DNA from: SYAN01 sp049459795
Lineage (GTDB): Bacteria; Actinomycetota; Actinomycetes; Nanopelagicales; Nanopelagicaceae
DNA: 64,000 bases
Reading direction: 5' to 3'
Assembly: GCA_049459795.1 (NCBI GenBank)
Contig: JBMUDS010000001.1
Coordinates: 87,807-151,806 of the forward strand
In this document: positions 45,251 to 53,695 of the stretch, piece by piece
Position numbering within the stretch: the stretch's first letter is position 1
Layout: every line of letters starts with the position of its first letter
Position numbers and translations under genes: made by a program
Notes under the pieces: generated by a model
The model's database searches: none
What the model was told of the DNA's origin: nothing
The model's input: the letters and a program-made list of their open reading frames with translations, nothing else

Positions 45251-45976
45251 TTGACTCGCGAAGTGAGTGGATTTCTCCGTGATGCTGCGAAAGGTTTGAG
45301 CACGCTCTTCTTCCCGCACACATGCCCCTTTTGCCATGGCGAGAATGGGTGCGTCGTGATCGAAGGTAGGAGGTGTCACGACTTCTGGGTCGATCCTCCG
45401 AGCATCCGATACATCGGGAAGGTTCCGATCTATTCCGTCCTTCCTTACGACGATATGGCGATGAATGTCGTCCTTGCTGCAAAGGAACGAGGTGAGAAGA
45501 GGGCGAGAGAACTTCTCGCGATCGCAATCAAGTCGGTGATCACGATGAGACTCAAAGGAAGTTCACCTCTTGTCATCATCCCGATTCCATCGACCACGGG
45601 AGCGATCAGAAGGCGTGGTGAAGATTTCATCTTCACTTTGGTCCGGTCTATTTCCAAGGATGTGGTCGACCGAGAGGTCTTAGTCGCTCCCGTCTTACGA
45701 TGGCGACGAAACATCGAAGACCAGAGTCTGCTCTCGTTACGCGATCGTGAGAGGAATCTCGCCTCAGCATGCGAAGTCGATGAGGAGAAAGTCAAGAAGT
45801 GGTTGGCAGGTACACGCATTCCAAGTGAGGTTCGTTTGGAGATAGCTCTTATCGACGATGTGATCACCTCAGGAGCGACACTTACTGCTGCGATATTGGC
45901 GATATCACACTCATCTCTCGGTTCTCGTTCATCTCTGGTCGGAATCACAGCCTGCCACTCGGCCAGAGGGTTCTGA
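45251..45976 (+). CDS. comF: ComF family phosphoribosyltransferase-like protein
   Basis: A 241-residue protein with an N-terminal Cys pair (CPFCHGENG; the second half of a zinc finger is weak, with only one further Cys in RRC) and a C-terminal PRPP-binding motif ALIDDVITSGATL. ComF proteins are linked to DNA uptake and repair. In relatives it lies between lpqB and hpf/secA (Rv3242c). TTG at 45251 is the first sensible start; other starts are not excluded. Confidence 0.75.
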   Translation: MTREVSGFLRDAAKGLSTLFFPHTCPFCHGENGCVVIEGRRCHDFWVDPPSIRYIGKVPIYSVLPYDDMAMNVVLAAKERGEKRARELLAIAIKSVITMRLKGSSPLVIIPIPSTTGAIRRRGEDFIFTLVRSISKDVVDREVLVAPVLRWRRNIEDQSLLSLRDRERNLASACEVDEEKVKKWLAGTRIPSEVRLEIALIDDVITSGATLTAAILAISHSSLGSRSSLVGITACHSARGF

Positions 45977-45986
45977 TCACCTCCCT

Positions 45987-45992
45987 TAGGAT
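45987..45992 (+). promoter_or_regulatory. -10 element of secA
   Basis: TAGGAT six bases before the secA ATG, the same hexamer and spacing as at tatB. A leaderless secA mRNA is implied. Confidence 0.55.
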
Positions 45993-45998
45993 GGGTCC

Positions 45999-48689
45999 AT
46001 GGTCGCGATCCTCGACAAGATCCTTCGTGCTGGCGAAGGACGAATCGTCAAACGTCTGGCTCGAATGGCCGAAGAGGTCAATGCCCTAGAGGCCGCCATC
46101 TCACCGCTCAGCGACAGCGAGTTACAGGCGAAGACAGATGAGTTCAGGAAGCGCTATGACGATGGTGAAGAGCTAGACGACCTGCTCCCTGAAGCATTCG
46201 CGGTGGTGCGTGAGGCGTCGAAGCGAACCCTGGGTCAACGGCATTACGACGTCCAGTTGATGGGTGGTGCCGCGCTACACCTTGGAAACATCGCCGAGAT
46301 GAAGACCGGTGAAGGTAAGACTCTGGTCTCGACCTTGCCGGCATATCTCAATGCGCTCTCTGGACGTGGAGTCCATGTCGTCACCACCAATGATTATCTC
46401 GCCGAACGCGATAGCGAATGGATGGGACGAATTCATCGCTTCTTGGGACTTCGAGTCGGCGTCATCCTCTCTTCCATGACTCCCGATGAACGTCGTGAGG
46501 CCTATAACTGCGATATCACCTATGGAACCAACAACGAATTCGGCTTCGATTATCTGCGTGACAACATGGCGTGGTCGATCGATACCTGCGTCCAACGAGA
46601 ACATAACTTCGCCATCGTCGATGAGGTGGACTCGATCCTGATCGATGAAGCGAGGACGCCATTGATCATCAGCGGACCAGCGGATAAGGCGACGAAGTGG
46701 TACACCGAGTTTGCGAACATAGCCGGCCGTTTGGAGCGGGACCTACATTATGAAGTCGATGAGAAGAAGCGCACTGTAGGCATCGTCGATGCAGGTGTGA
46801 CCAGGGTCGAAGAGCTGCTCAAGATCGATAATCTCTATGAGTCAGTCAACACACCGATGATCGGCTACCTCAACAATGCGATCAGGGCCAAGGAGCTCTT
46901 CAAGCGCGATCGCGACTATGTGATCCAATCAGGTGAATTGCTGATTGTCGATGAACATACGGGTCGTATCCTTGCGGGGCGCCGATATAACGAGGGCCTT
47001 CATCAGGCTCTTGAGGCGAAAGAACGAGTACCGATCAAGGATGAGAATCAAACCCTCGCTACGATCACGTTGCAGAATTACTTCAGGCTCTACGACAAAT
47101 TGAGCGGAATGACCGGTACCGCGATGACTGAAGCGGCGGAGTTTCTCCAGATCTACAAACTCGGCGTGGTTCCGATCCCGACGAACAAGCCGATGCAACG
47201 TGTCGATCAATCTGATCTGATCTACAAGAACGAGAGATCGAAGTTCATGGCAGTCGCGCAGGACATCGCAGAGCGACATAGGAAGGGACAACCTGTCCTC
47301 GTCGGTACGGTGAGCGTCGAGAAATCGGAATTGCTCTCTGATACGTTGAAGCGACAGGGGATTCCGCACGAAGTCCTCAACGCCAAGCAACATGCGAGGG
47401 AAGCAGCGATCATCGCCCGTGCTGGAAAGCTCGGCGCAGTCACTGTCGCGACCAATATGGCAGGTCGCGGAACCGACATCATGCTCGGCGGTAATCCAGA
47501 ATTCATGGCAGATTTCGAATTACAAGATCGTGGCATCTCGCCTGTCGATAACGCAGCCGAATATGAGAAGTCCTGGCCAGAGGCTTTAGCGAAACAGAAG
47601 GCTCTCGTCGAGGCCGAACATGACAAGGTCGTCGAACTAGGCGGGCTCTACGTGTTGGGCACCGAGCGTCACGAATCGCGGCGTATCGATAACCAGTTAC
47701 GTGGTCGTTCTGGTCGCCAGGGAGATCCAGGTGAGTCAAGGTTCTACCTCTCACTCGAAGATGACTTGATGCGTCGATTCAATTCCGTGCTCGTGGAACG
47801 TTTCCTCGGAGCAGCCGGAATCCCGGATGACATGCCGATCGAATCGAAGATGGTCTCCAACGCGATCAAGTCGGCACAGACTCAAGTCGAGGCACAGAAC
47901 TTCGAGATGCGAAAGAACGTCTTGAAATACGACGATGTGATGAATCGCCAACGCGAAGTGATCTACGGCGAACGGCGAGAGATCCTCGAAGGACTCGACA
48001 TCTCTGGTGAGATGCGTGGCTTCATCGAGGACACAGTCGTTGGCTACGTCGATGCCGCGACCTCCGAAGGCTTCCCTGAGGATTGGGACCTTGAGACGTT
48101 ATGGACCGCATTCAAAGCGCTCTATCCGGTGACCTTCACCCCAGAAGAAGTGATCGACGAGGTTGGAGGCCGTGGCGGCCTCGATCGTGACTTCCTGATC
48201 AGGAAGTTCCTCGATGACATCGATCGGGCATATACGGAGCGAGAGAAGACGCTCACTCCGACTGTGATGCGCGAACTCGAACGTAAGGTCATGCTCTCCG
48301 TTCTCGATCGTAAATGGCGAGAACACCTTTATGAGATGGATTACCTCCAGGAGGGAATCGGGCTTCGTGCCATGGCGCAGCGCGACCCATTGGTCGAGTA
48401 TCAGAAAGAGGGTTATGACCTCTTCGTTGCGATGATGGATGCGGTCAAAGAGGAGACGATCGGTTATCTCTTCAACGTAGAAGTCAAGAGTGAAGGTGAT
48501 GACCCTGCTTCGATCGAAGCAAAAGGAGCCACACCGAAGTTGGCGCCACAGCAATTCCGCTATTCAAGTAGCGATGAGAGCGGTGAACAACAAGTCAAGA
48601 GCGCGGTCGCTTCAGGAGTGACTCGTAACGCACCGTGTCCTTGTGGTTCTGGTAAGAAGTACAAAAGATGTCATGGTCAGGGCGGCTAG
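45999..48689 (+). CDS. secA: Preprotein translocase ATPase SecA
   Basis: An 896-residue SecA that drives unfolded proteins through SecYEG. NBD1 has Walker A MKTGEGKT (101-108) and the DEVDSILIDEAR motor motif; the preprotein crosslinking domain and NBD2 (VATNMAGRGTDI, RRIDNQLRGRSGRQGD) follow. The zinc-binding tail ends CPCGSGKKYKRCHG. Length and tail match SecA1. It appears to have its own leaderless promoter. It overlaps the convergent Rv3235-like stop by four bases. Confidence 0.95.
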   Translation: MVAILDKILRAGEGRIVKRLARMAEEVNALEAAISPLSDSELQAKTDEFRKRYDDGEELDDLLPEAFAVVREASKRTLGQRHYDVQLMGGAALHLGNIAEMKTGEGKTLVSTLPAYLNALSGRGVHVVTTNDYLAERDSEWMGRIHRFLGLRVGVILSSMTPDERREAYNCDITYGTNNEFGFDYLRDNMAWSIDTCVQREHNFAIVDEVDSILIDEARTPLIISGPADKATKWYTEFANIAGRLERDLHYEVDEKKRTVGIVDAGVTRVEELLKIDNLYESVNTPMIGYLNNAIRAKELFKRDRDYVIQSGELLIVDEHTGRILAGRRYNEGLHQALEAKERVPIKDENQTLATITLQNYFRLYDKLSGMTGTAMTEAAEFLQIYKLGVVPIPTNKPMQRVDQSDLIYKNERSKFMAVAQDIAERHRKGQPVLVGTVSVEKSELLSDTLKRQGIPHEVLNAKQHAREAAIIARAGKLGAVTVATNMAGRGTDIMLGGNPEFMADFELQDRGISPVDNAAEYEKSWPEALAKQKALVEAEHDKVVELGGLYVLGTERHESRRIDNQLRGRSGRQGDPGESRFYLSLEDDLMRRFNSVLVERFLGAAGIPDDMPIESKMVSNAIKSAQTQVEAQNFEMRKNVLKYDDVMNRQREVIYGERREILEGLDISGEMRGFIEDTVVGYVDAATSEGFPEDWDLETLWTAFKALYPVTFTPEEVIDEVGGRGGLDRDFLIRKFLDDIDRAYTEREKTLTPTVMRELERKVMLSVLDRKWREHLYEMDYLQEGIGLRAMAQRDPLVEYQKEGYDLFVAMMDAVKEETIGYLFNVEVKSEGDDPASIEAKGATPKLAPQQFRYSSSDESGEQQVKSAVASGVTRNAPCPCGSGKKYKRCHGQGG

Positions 48690-49150
48690 ACCCGCTCGAT
48701 CACAGTACATAACCATCTTCTATCGACTCCTTCGAATCGCAGTGCGACTGCCTCTATCCGTGATCGATACTCGATGATGATCGTCACTTCGGCAAGGGAT
48801 TCCAGCGGTTGACGGATGTGAACCCGTCTCACCTTCGGTAATTCCGTGAAGCTCCTCGTCATCTTCTGGAGTGTTGCGAAAGGATTGCGATGACACCACC
48901 TAGCAAGTTGATGTGGTGATCTTCGAGAGGACATCACTTCGAGCAATCGCCTGGTGAAGTCTCGGACCCAAGCAGTGATCTCTGGAAGTTCCTCTTGTGG
49001 CGTCGGAATCGGGGAGAAGTTCGGATCGAAGGTCTCGTCAAAGTGCGATGGGATCAAGAAGAGTCGACGTTTGATCCCTGGTTCGGCGATCCGAGTCCTC
49101 TGATCGAAAAGGGGCAGCATGGGTTCGTTGAAGTTGCTCTGTGCTCTCAT
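48686..49150 (-). CDS. Rv3235 family protein
   Basis: A 154-residue protein of unknown function. Conserved-looking parts are ITAWVRDFTRRLLEVMSSRRSPHQLARW, VRRVHIRQPLESLAEVTIIIEY and AVALRFEGVDRRWLCTVIER. These match what I know as the Rv3235 family, found near secA1 in actinobacteria. It has no signal or membrane segment. Only four bases overlap with secA, so termination of the two converging transcripts must occur inside coding sequence. Confidence 0.75.
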   Translation of the reverse strand: MRAQSNFNEPMLPLFDQRTRIAEPGIKRRLFLIPSHFDETFDPNFSPIPTPQEELPEITAWVRDFTRRLLEVMSSRRSPHQLARWCHRNPFATLQKMTRSFTELPKVRRVHIRQPLESLAEVTIIIEYRSRIEAVALRFEGVDRRWLCTVIERV

Positions 49151-49272
49151 GGCGGCAAGGTTGCAACTTCACTCGGTCGTCACATCAGCCAATTGTGGGA
49201 ATTCGAATCACCCGAAAGTATGACTGTGGATGACGGCGTCATCTCGAACTCCTTGGTGAGCACTATCCCGCC

Positions 49273-49866
49273 ATGGAACTTTCACGCAGAGGTGCACTTG
49301 GGATAGGACTCATCCTCTTGGCGATCTTCGCAGCCGCAGGAGTGATTCGAGCATCAGATCGAACCGAGCTCTATTGGGTCGCCACCAATCAGATCGCCAC
49401 AGGGGACCGGATCTCAGCAGACGACGTCGCCCTGGCACGGCTCTACCTACCGGGACGTGACCAGATATATCTTGGTTCGAACGATGTCGCAGTGGGATTG
49501 ATTGCGACCGGATCCATTGGTGCGGGTGAAGCAATCGCGCGTGGCGATCTCACTGACCGTAGCGACAATGTCCTTTGGCGGCTGGTCTCTTTGGATCTCG
49601 CTCGCTCGGATCTTCCGATCTCTGTTGCGAAAGGCAGCATCGTCGATCTCTATCGGATCGCAGACGTGTCACGAATCTCCTCGGTCCCAGGACGAAGCGA
49701 TTTCACCGAGTTGGTTCTCACTTCTGTCGTCGTCGATGAAGTAATCCCAGGTGGATCCTTGAGTGACCGGATCCAAGTGATCGTTCGAGTACGACTACCC
49801 GATGTGAGAGCACTCCTTGATGCCTATGGAACAGGTCCGCTCCTCGCCGTCGATCATGTCATTTGA
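49273..49866 (+). CDS. SAF-domain (CpaB-like) protein
   Basis: A 197-residue protein with one N-terminal membrane helix (GALGIGLILLAIFAAAGVIRA) and a SAF domain (TNQIATGDRISADDVALARLYLP ... AVGLIATGSIGAGEAIARGDL). SAF modules occur in Flp pilus protein CpaB and in antifreeze-like sugar enzymes. No pilus genes are nearby, so the role is open. The 122-base gap upstream contains no clear promoter or hairpin. It overlaps the following gene by 11 bases. Confidence 0.65.
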   Translation: MELSRRGALGIGLILLAIFAAAGVIRASDRTELYWVATNQIATGDRISADDVALARLYLPGRDQIYLGSNDVAVGLIATGSIGAGEAIARGDLTDRSDNVLWRLVSLDLARSDLPISVAKGSIVDLYRIADVSRISSVPGRSDFTELVLTSVVVDEVIPGGSLSDRIQVIVRVRLPDVRALLDAYGTGPLLAVDHVI

Positions 49867-50695
49867 GATTCCAGTGATCGTCACGAATTTTCGTGATTTC
49901 GAACTTGAGGAGCGCGTAGTCAGGATCCTTGCTCATCGAGGTTTTCGAATCGGAGAACGGAATATCACTGGCAGGCGAGAGGTGCTACCGGGAGAGATCC
50001 TGATCACCGACGAAGCGTGGAGTTCGGCAGTGATCCCATTGATCTCGATACCGAGAGATGCCAGAGGGTGGAATGAGGGAGTGCTTGAGAGATTCTTGAA
50101 TGACCAGATCCTTCCGCCGCTTGATTCAGGCAATGCACGAAACATCACCTCTTCACTCCTCATCATCGGTGGCGAAGGACGAAGTGAGGTGCGTGAGAAA
50201 CTACTTCAATATCTCCACAACTTCGGAGTTCAAACAACCTTCGCCACATTCGATGATTCAGACCTTCGCACTGCATTGATTCCGACTCGAAGAGTGGAGG
50301 AGCGGCGACGGTTCGAACGATTCGCACGCGCACACTTTGCGCTCTTCTTGATAGATCTTGAGGCAACTTTCGAGCATCGGGTTGAAGTCACTAGAGCCAA
50401 CTCTCTGATCGAGTATCGTCGACGGGTTCACCCACACCTCGCCCTCGGATTCGCCCTCATCGGCGGTCGAAAGTCGAGACGGCGAGAGGTCGCTGCAACC
50501 CTAGAACCGTTCACTTCCTTCTGGATCGATCAACCACGCGAAGAGATGCTGCAACTCTGGTCGATGAAGAGAGTTCGTGAGGGAGAGAAATTTCGAGAGA
50601 TATCGGAATGGATAGGCTCGCCACATGGCGATTCGAGGGAACCTAGCGCTCTCCCGTACCGCGCTCTCACCCGCGGAGGTAGCGCATCTCGGTGA
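49856..50695 (+). CDS. Unrecognised cytosolic protein between SAF protein and PdtaS
   Basis: A 279-residue protein I cannot assign. It starts MSFEIPVIVTNFRDFELEERVVRILAHRG, like an alpha/beta receiver-type domain, then has SSLLIIGGEGRSEVREKLLQYL, which could be a degenerate P-loop of a MinD/CpaE-like ATPase. After that comes an Arg/Glu-rich helical region. No catalytic motif is complete. The upstream SAF gene and the CpaB-CpaE pairing in pilus systems make a relict CpaE-like role conceivable. The 3' end overlaps pdtaS by 71 bases, unusually long for this genome. ATG 49856 overlaps the SAF stop. Confidence 0.6.
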   Translation: MSFEIPVIVTNFRDFELEERVVRILAHRGFRIGERNITGRREVLPGEILITDEAWSSAVIPLISIPRDARGWNEGVLERFLNDQILPPLDSGNARNITSSLLIIGGEGRSEVREKLLQYLHNFGVQTTFATFDDSDLRTALIPTRRVEERRRFERFARAHFALFLIDLEATFEHRVEVTRANSLIEYRRRVHPHLALGFALIGGRKSRRREVAATLEPFTSFWIDQPREEMLQLWSMKRVREGEKFREISEWIGSPHGDSREPSALPYRALTRGGSASR

Positions 50696-52136
50696 ACTTG
50701 TAGCGCAGTGGCAACTCCTTGCCGACCTCTCCTTTGCGGATCTCACGTTATGGGTGCCGCTTCGAAGCGATCTTCGAAGTTGGCCAAGTGGACACCTCGC
50801 TATCGCACACATTCGACCCACTACCGCTGCGACGGTCTTCAGCAGCGACCCGATCGGTAGAGAAGTCCCTTGGGGGTCGCAACCGCGTATCGAGCAGGCA
50901 CTCTCATTGGCAGAGATCGTCCGTGACAACCAAGAGGAACGCGTCGATGATCATCTAGTTCGCGAAGAGGCGATACCTGTCCACTTCGAGGATCGAGTGA
51001 TCGCTGTCATCTCGCGGATGCGAAATATCGAGACGATGCGCACTCCATCGAAGTTGGAGCTCAATTATCGCGAGATGGCTAATCAGATCCATCGCATGAT
51101 CTCTCAAGGGACATTCCCACTCAAAGGCGACCTTCATCTCACGGATTCCGCTCCGCGCGTCGGTGATGGATTGATCCGACTTGATGCGACAGGAGAGATC
51201 ACATATGCAAGTCCGAATGCACTCTCTGCTTTCAATCGAATGGGGTGGCAAAGCGAACTGATCGGCACGAATCTCGGTGATGCGATCGATTCGCTCGCAC
51301 GAGGAATGAGAACTCAACCGAGTGAAGAAGGGTGGAAGGTGACCCTCTCGGGGCGCCATTTGCGACGTAGGGAATTCGAGAACAGTGAAGCGATCATCGA
51401 TTTTCTTGCGATACCACTCATCGAAGGAGGATCAGAGGTTCCACGGGCGGAGCGGATCGGCGCGATGATCCTGGTCCACGACGTCACGGAGTTACGCCGA
51501 AAAGAGCGTGCATTGCTCACTAAAGACGCAACGATTCGCGAGATCCATCATCGGGTCAAGAACAACTTGCAGACCGTGTCAGCTCTGCTCCGTCTCCAAG
51601 CACGGCGGATAGATGATCCACGTGCGGCAGAGGCGCTAGAGGAGGCAGTACGTCGCGTCGCTTCGATTGCGATCGTCCATGAGACATTAGCTAGCAACAC
51701 AGCAGAACGTGTCGATTTCGATGGCATCGTCGATCGGATTCTGCATAGTGAAGTGGACTTGAGTCTTCGCAGTGTTGGACTTCCACCGATCAACTATCGC
51801 CGGGATGGAGAGTTCGGAGAGCTTCCTGCTGAGGTTGCGACTCCGCTCGCATTGATCTTGACCGAACTGATCCATAACGCGATCGAGCACGGATTACGAG
51901 AGAGCGGTTCGACATTGACGATCTCTGCTCTCCATGACGCCGGAGCAAGGATGTTGATCTCAGTCGCGGACGATGGCTCTGGTCTTGGTGAAGGTTTTTC
52001 AATCACGGAGAGCGGCAACCTAGGACTTGAAATAGTTAGGACTCTGACGGAGAACGAATTACAGGGGAGTCTTACCTTCGCTGAGCAGAATCCAGGGGTT
52101 GTGGTCGAGATCAATATCCCGTTTAGTGAGCGCTAG
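50625..52136 (+). CDS. pdtaS: Sensor histidine kinase PdtaS
   Basis: A 503-residue cytosolic kinase. GAF-like (about 1-150) and PAS-like (about 180-290) domains are followed by a HisKA_2 box EIHHRVKNNLQTVSALL (phosphoacceptor His308 or His309) and an HATPase domain with LTELIHNAIEHG and DDGSGLG. The N-terminal ADLSFADLTLWVPL segment is typical of actinobacterial PdtaS. It phosphorylates the ANTAR regulator PdtaR, not encoded here. It is convergent with whiB1 (Rv3220c-Rv3219 order) with a four-base gap. Confidence 0.9.
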   Translation: MAIRGNLALSRTALSPAEVAHLGELVAQWQLLADLSFADLTLWVPLRSDLRSWPSGHLAIAHIRPTTAATVFSSDPIGREVPWGSQPRIEQALSLAEIVRDNQEERVDDHLVREEAIPVHFEDRVIAVISRMRNIETMRTPSKLELNYREMANQIHRMISQGTFPLKGDLHLTDSAPRVGDGLIRLDATGEITYASPNALSAFNRMGWQSELIGTNLGDAIDSLARGMRTQPSEEGWKVTLSGRHLRRREFENSEAIIDFLAIPLIEGGSEVPRAERIGAMILVHDVTELRRKERALLTKDATIREIHHRVKNNLQTVSALLRLQARRIDDPRAAEALEEAVRRVASIAIVHETLASNTAERVDFDGIVDRILHSEVDLSLRSVGLPPINYRRDGEFGELPAEVATPLALILTELIHNAIEHGLRESGSTLTISALHDAGARMLISVADDGSGLGEGFSITESGNLGLEIVRTLTENELQGSLTFAEQNPGVVVEINIPFSER

Positions 52137-52140
52137 CGAG

Positions 52141-52431
52141 TCAGACGCTTTCTCGAGTCTCCTCAGCCATGCGATTGAGTTCCGCCATCCGAGCTCGATT
52201 CCTTGCCACGCGACGCTTCAACGCTCGACGCTCGTCTTCAGACATTCCGCCCCAGACACCAGCCTCCTGGCCACTCTCGAGCGCCCATTGAAGACATGGA
52301 TCCTTCACCTCACACCGTGCACAGACCTTCTTGGCTTCCTCGATCTGAGCTATCGCTGGCCCTGTATTTCCGATCGGAAAGAAGAGTTCTGGGTCTTCGT
52401 CCCGGCATGCCGCCCGGTGCCGCCAATCCAT
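52141..52431 (-). CDS. whiB1: WhiB1-type iron-sulfur transcription factor
   Basis: A 96-residue WhiB protein with cluster cysteines 9, 37, 40 and 46, DEDPELFFP, GVWGGMSEDERRALKRR and a basic tail. It is close in pattern to M. tuberculosis WhiB1, an essential nitric-oxide-responsive repressor. ATG 52431 gives the usual N-terminus MDWRHRAACRDEDPE; ATG 52455 would add eight residues. A hairpin with a short T-run lies 31 bases upstream, so transcription may be attenuated. Confidence 0.9.
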   Translation of the reverse strand: MDWRHRAACRDEDPELFFPIGNTGPAIAQIEEAKKVCARCEVKDPCLQWALESGQEAGVWGGMSEDERRALKRRVARNRARMAELNRMAEETRESV

Positions 52432-52451
52432 GGGGTGGTGATCCTCGCTTC

Positions 52452-52514
52452 TCATGAAAAGACCACAGCCCGCTGGCTGTGGTTAACGAGGCTAAGTCTC
52501 CCTGACCAACCCAT
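52452..52514 (-). CDS. Possible upstream ORF in the whiB1 leader
   Basis: A 20-codon frame, MGWSGRLSLVNHSQRAVVFS, that reads across the hairpin at 52462-52483 and stops 20 bases before the whiB1 ATG. Translation through the stem would prevent it folding. No ribosome-binding site or -10 is convincing, so this is a weak call. Confidence 0.3.
   Translation of the reverse strand: MGWSGRLSLVNHSQRAVVFS
52457..52483 (-). terminator. Hairpin with T-run in the whiB1 leader
   Basis: On the minus strand ACCACAGCC, loop AGCG, GGCTGTGGT, then CTTTTC. The nine-base stem is perfect. It lies upstream of whiB1 with no gene before it on this strand, so if it works as a terminator it is an attenuator. The T-run is only four long. 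Confidence 0.55.
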
Positions 52515-52618
52515 GAATAACAAGGGTCGAAACGCACTTATGTGTGTGATGTGGGACAGATGTGAGACTTTGGCTACCGGGGGACGAGGTGAGTTTCCTT
52601 CTGCCAACTGCCATGATG

Positions 52619-52632
52619 TGCGACATGTCGCA
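52619..52632. repeat. 14-base palindrome over the msrA start
   Basis: TGCGACATGTCGCA is a perfect palindrome and contains the msrA ATG (52625-52627). It could be an operator. Confidence 0.55.
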
Positions 52633-53176
52633 AGAGTCGCAAGAAATCGCATACTTCGCTACGGGTTGCTTTTGGGGCGCAGAGCGCAGGTTTTGGCAGA
52701 TGCCCGGTGTCATCGAGACTTCAGTGGGTTACATGGGTGGGCGCAGAGCGAACCCGAGCTATGAGCAGGTCTGTACTGGCGTCACTGGTCATACCGAAAC
52801 GGTGATGGTCCGATTCGATCCCACAGTCCTTTCCTATGAAGGATTACTCGCTGAGTTTTGGATGATGCATGATCCGACATCGCTCAACCGTCAGGGCAAT
52901 GACATCGGCACCCAATACCGCAGTGCGATCTTCACGACTTCACCGATGCAACGCGAAACTGCGCTTGCCTCTTTGTCTCGTTATCAATCCGCACTCACCG
53001 CCGTCGGAGTAGGTGCGATCGTCACTGAGATCAGTGATGCGAACGAGCACCCCTATTGGATCGCCGAGGAATATCACCAGAAGTATCTGAAGAAGAACCC
53101 CAACGGGTACGACTGTCACTCTTCGACGGGTGTGGCGTATCCGCTACTCGAAGAATCACTTCCAGAGAACCACTGA
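52625..53176 (+). CDS. msrA: Peptide methionine (S)-S-oxide reductase MsrA
   Basis: A 183-residue repair enzyme that reduces methionine-S-sulfoxide. The active site is FATGCFWGAERRFW; GTGHTETV-like TGHTETVMVRFD and NDIGTQYRSAIF, plus EYHQKYL, complete the family signature. ATG 52625 is used; ATG 52613 and 52616 just upstream are alternatives. It is followed by msrB after a tandem-repeat spacer. Confidence 0.9.
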   Translation: MSQESQEIAYFATGCFWGAERRFWQMPGVIETSVGYMGGRRANPSYEQVCTGVTGHTETVMVRFDPTVLSYEGLLAEFWMMHDPTSLNRQGNDIGTQYRSAIFTTSPMQRETALASLSRYQSALTAVGVGAIVTEISDANEHPYWIAEEYHQKYLKKNPNGYDCHSSTGVAYPLLEESLPENH

Positions 53177-53190
53177 TTGACAGACAATAA

Positions 53191-53230
53191 AGCGAAATAG
53201 AGCGAAATAGAGCGAAATAGAGCGAGATGA
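53191..53230 (+). repeat. 10-base tandem repeat between msrA and msrB
   Basis: Three perfect copies of AGCGAAATAG (53191-53220) and a diverged fourth, AGCGAGATGA. It fills most of the 58-base gap and ends four bases before the msrB ATG. Copy number changes would alter msrB leader length. Confidence 0.9.
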
Positions 53231-53234
53231 GTTG

Positions 53235-53690
53235 ATGAGTTACAGCGAAGCCCCTTTGCCCACGACTGGTCCTGATGGGAAACCTTTTCGAATCCAACTC
53301 GATGATGGAATCTTGAAGAACCAACTCGACCCTCTTTCCTTCGAAGTATTGCGACATGGTGGAACTGAGCGTGCATTCACTGGCGAATACACCGACACTG
53401 AGACCGAAGGCATCTACAAATGTCGGGCATGTAACGCAGAGCTCTTTCGCAGTCAGGAGAAGTTTCACTCGGGCTGCGGTTGGCCGTCCTTCTACGCTCC
53501 TTCTGAAAGTGACGCAGTCATCCTCTTGGAAGACAGATCGCTCTTTCCTCGAGTCCGTACCGAAGTCCGCTGTGCATCATGTGGATCGCATCTTGGGCAC
53601 GTATTCGAAGGTGAGGGATATGACGTGCCAACCGATCAAAGATGGTGCATCAATTCGGTCTCGTTGACTCTTGAGCCGAAGGCCAAGTGA
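53235..53690 (+). CDS. msrB: Peptide methionine (R)-S-oxide reductase MsrB
   Basis: A 151-residue enzyme for the R-epimer. Zinc ligands are the pairs CRAC and CASC; the substrate motif is SGCGWPSFY and the catalytic Cys is in RWCINSVSL. Start ATG 53235 or the TTG just ahead (53232). It ends five bases from the convergent glycosylase. Confidence 0.9.
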   Translation: MSYSEAPLPTTGPDGKPFRIQLDDGILKNQLDPLSFEVLRHGGTERAFTGEYTDTETEGIYKCRACNAELFRSQEKFHSGCGWPSFYAPSESDAVILLEDRSLFPRVRTEVRCASCGSHLGHVFEGEGYDVPTDQRWCINSVSLTLEPKAK

Positions 53691-53695
53691 CCGCG

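Noticed and set aside
49151..49272. A further gene between the Rv3235-like and SAF genes
   Set aside because: Only a frame antisense to the Rv3235-like gene extends here; no motif or start signal.
52515..52600. CRP-type site TGTGA near whiB1, as known in mycobacteria
   Set aside because: TGTGA occurs but the opposing TCACA half-site at the right distance does not.
52099..52764. A 221-residue frame across whiB1 and the start of msrA
   Set aside because: It overlaps two certain genes and its translation shows no recognisable domain.
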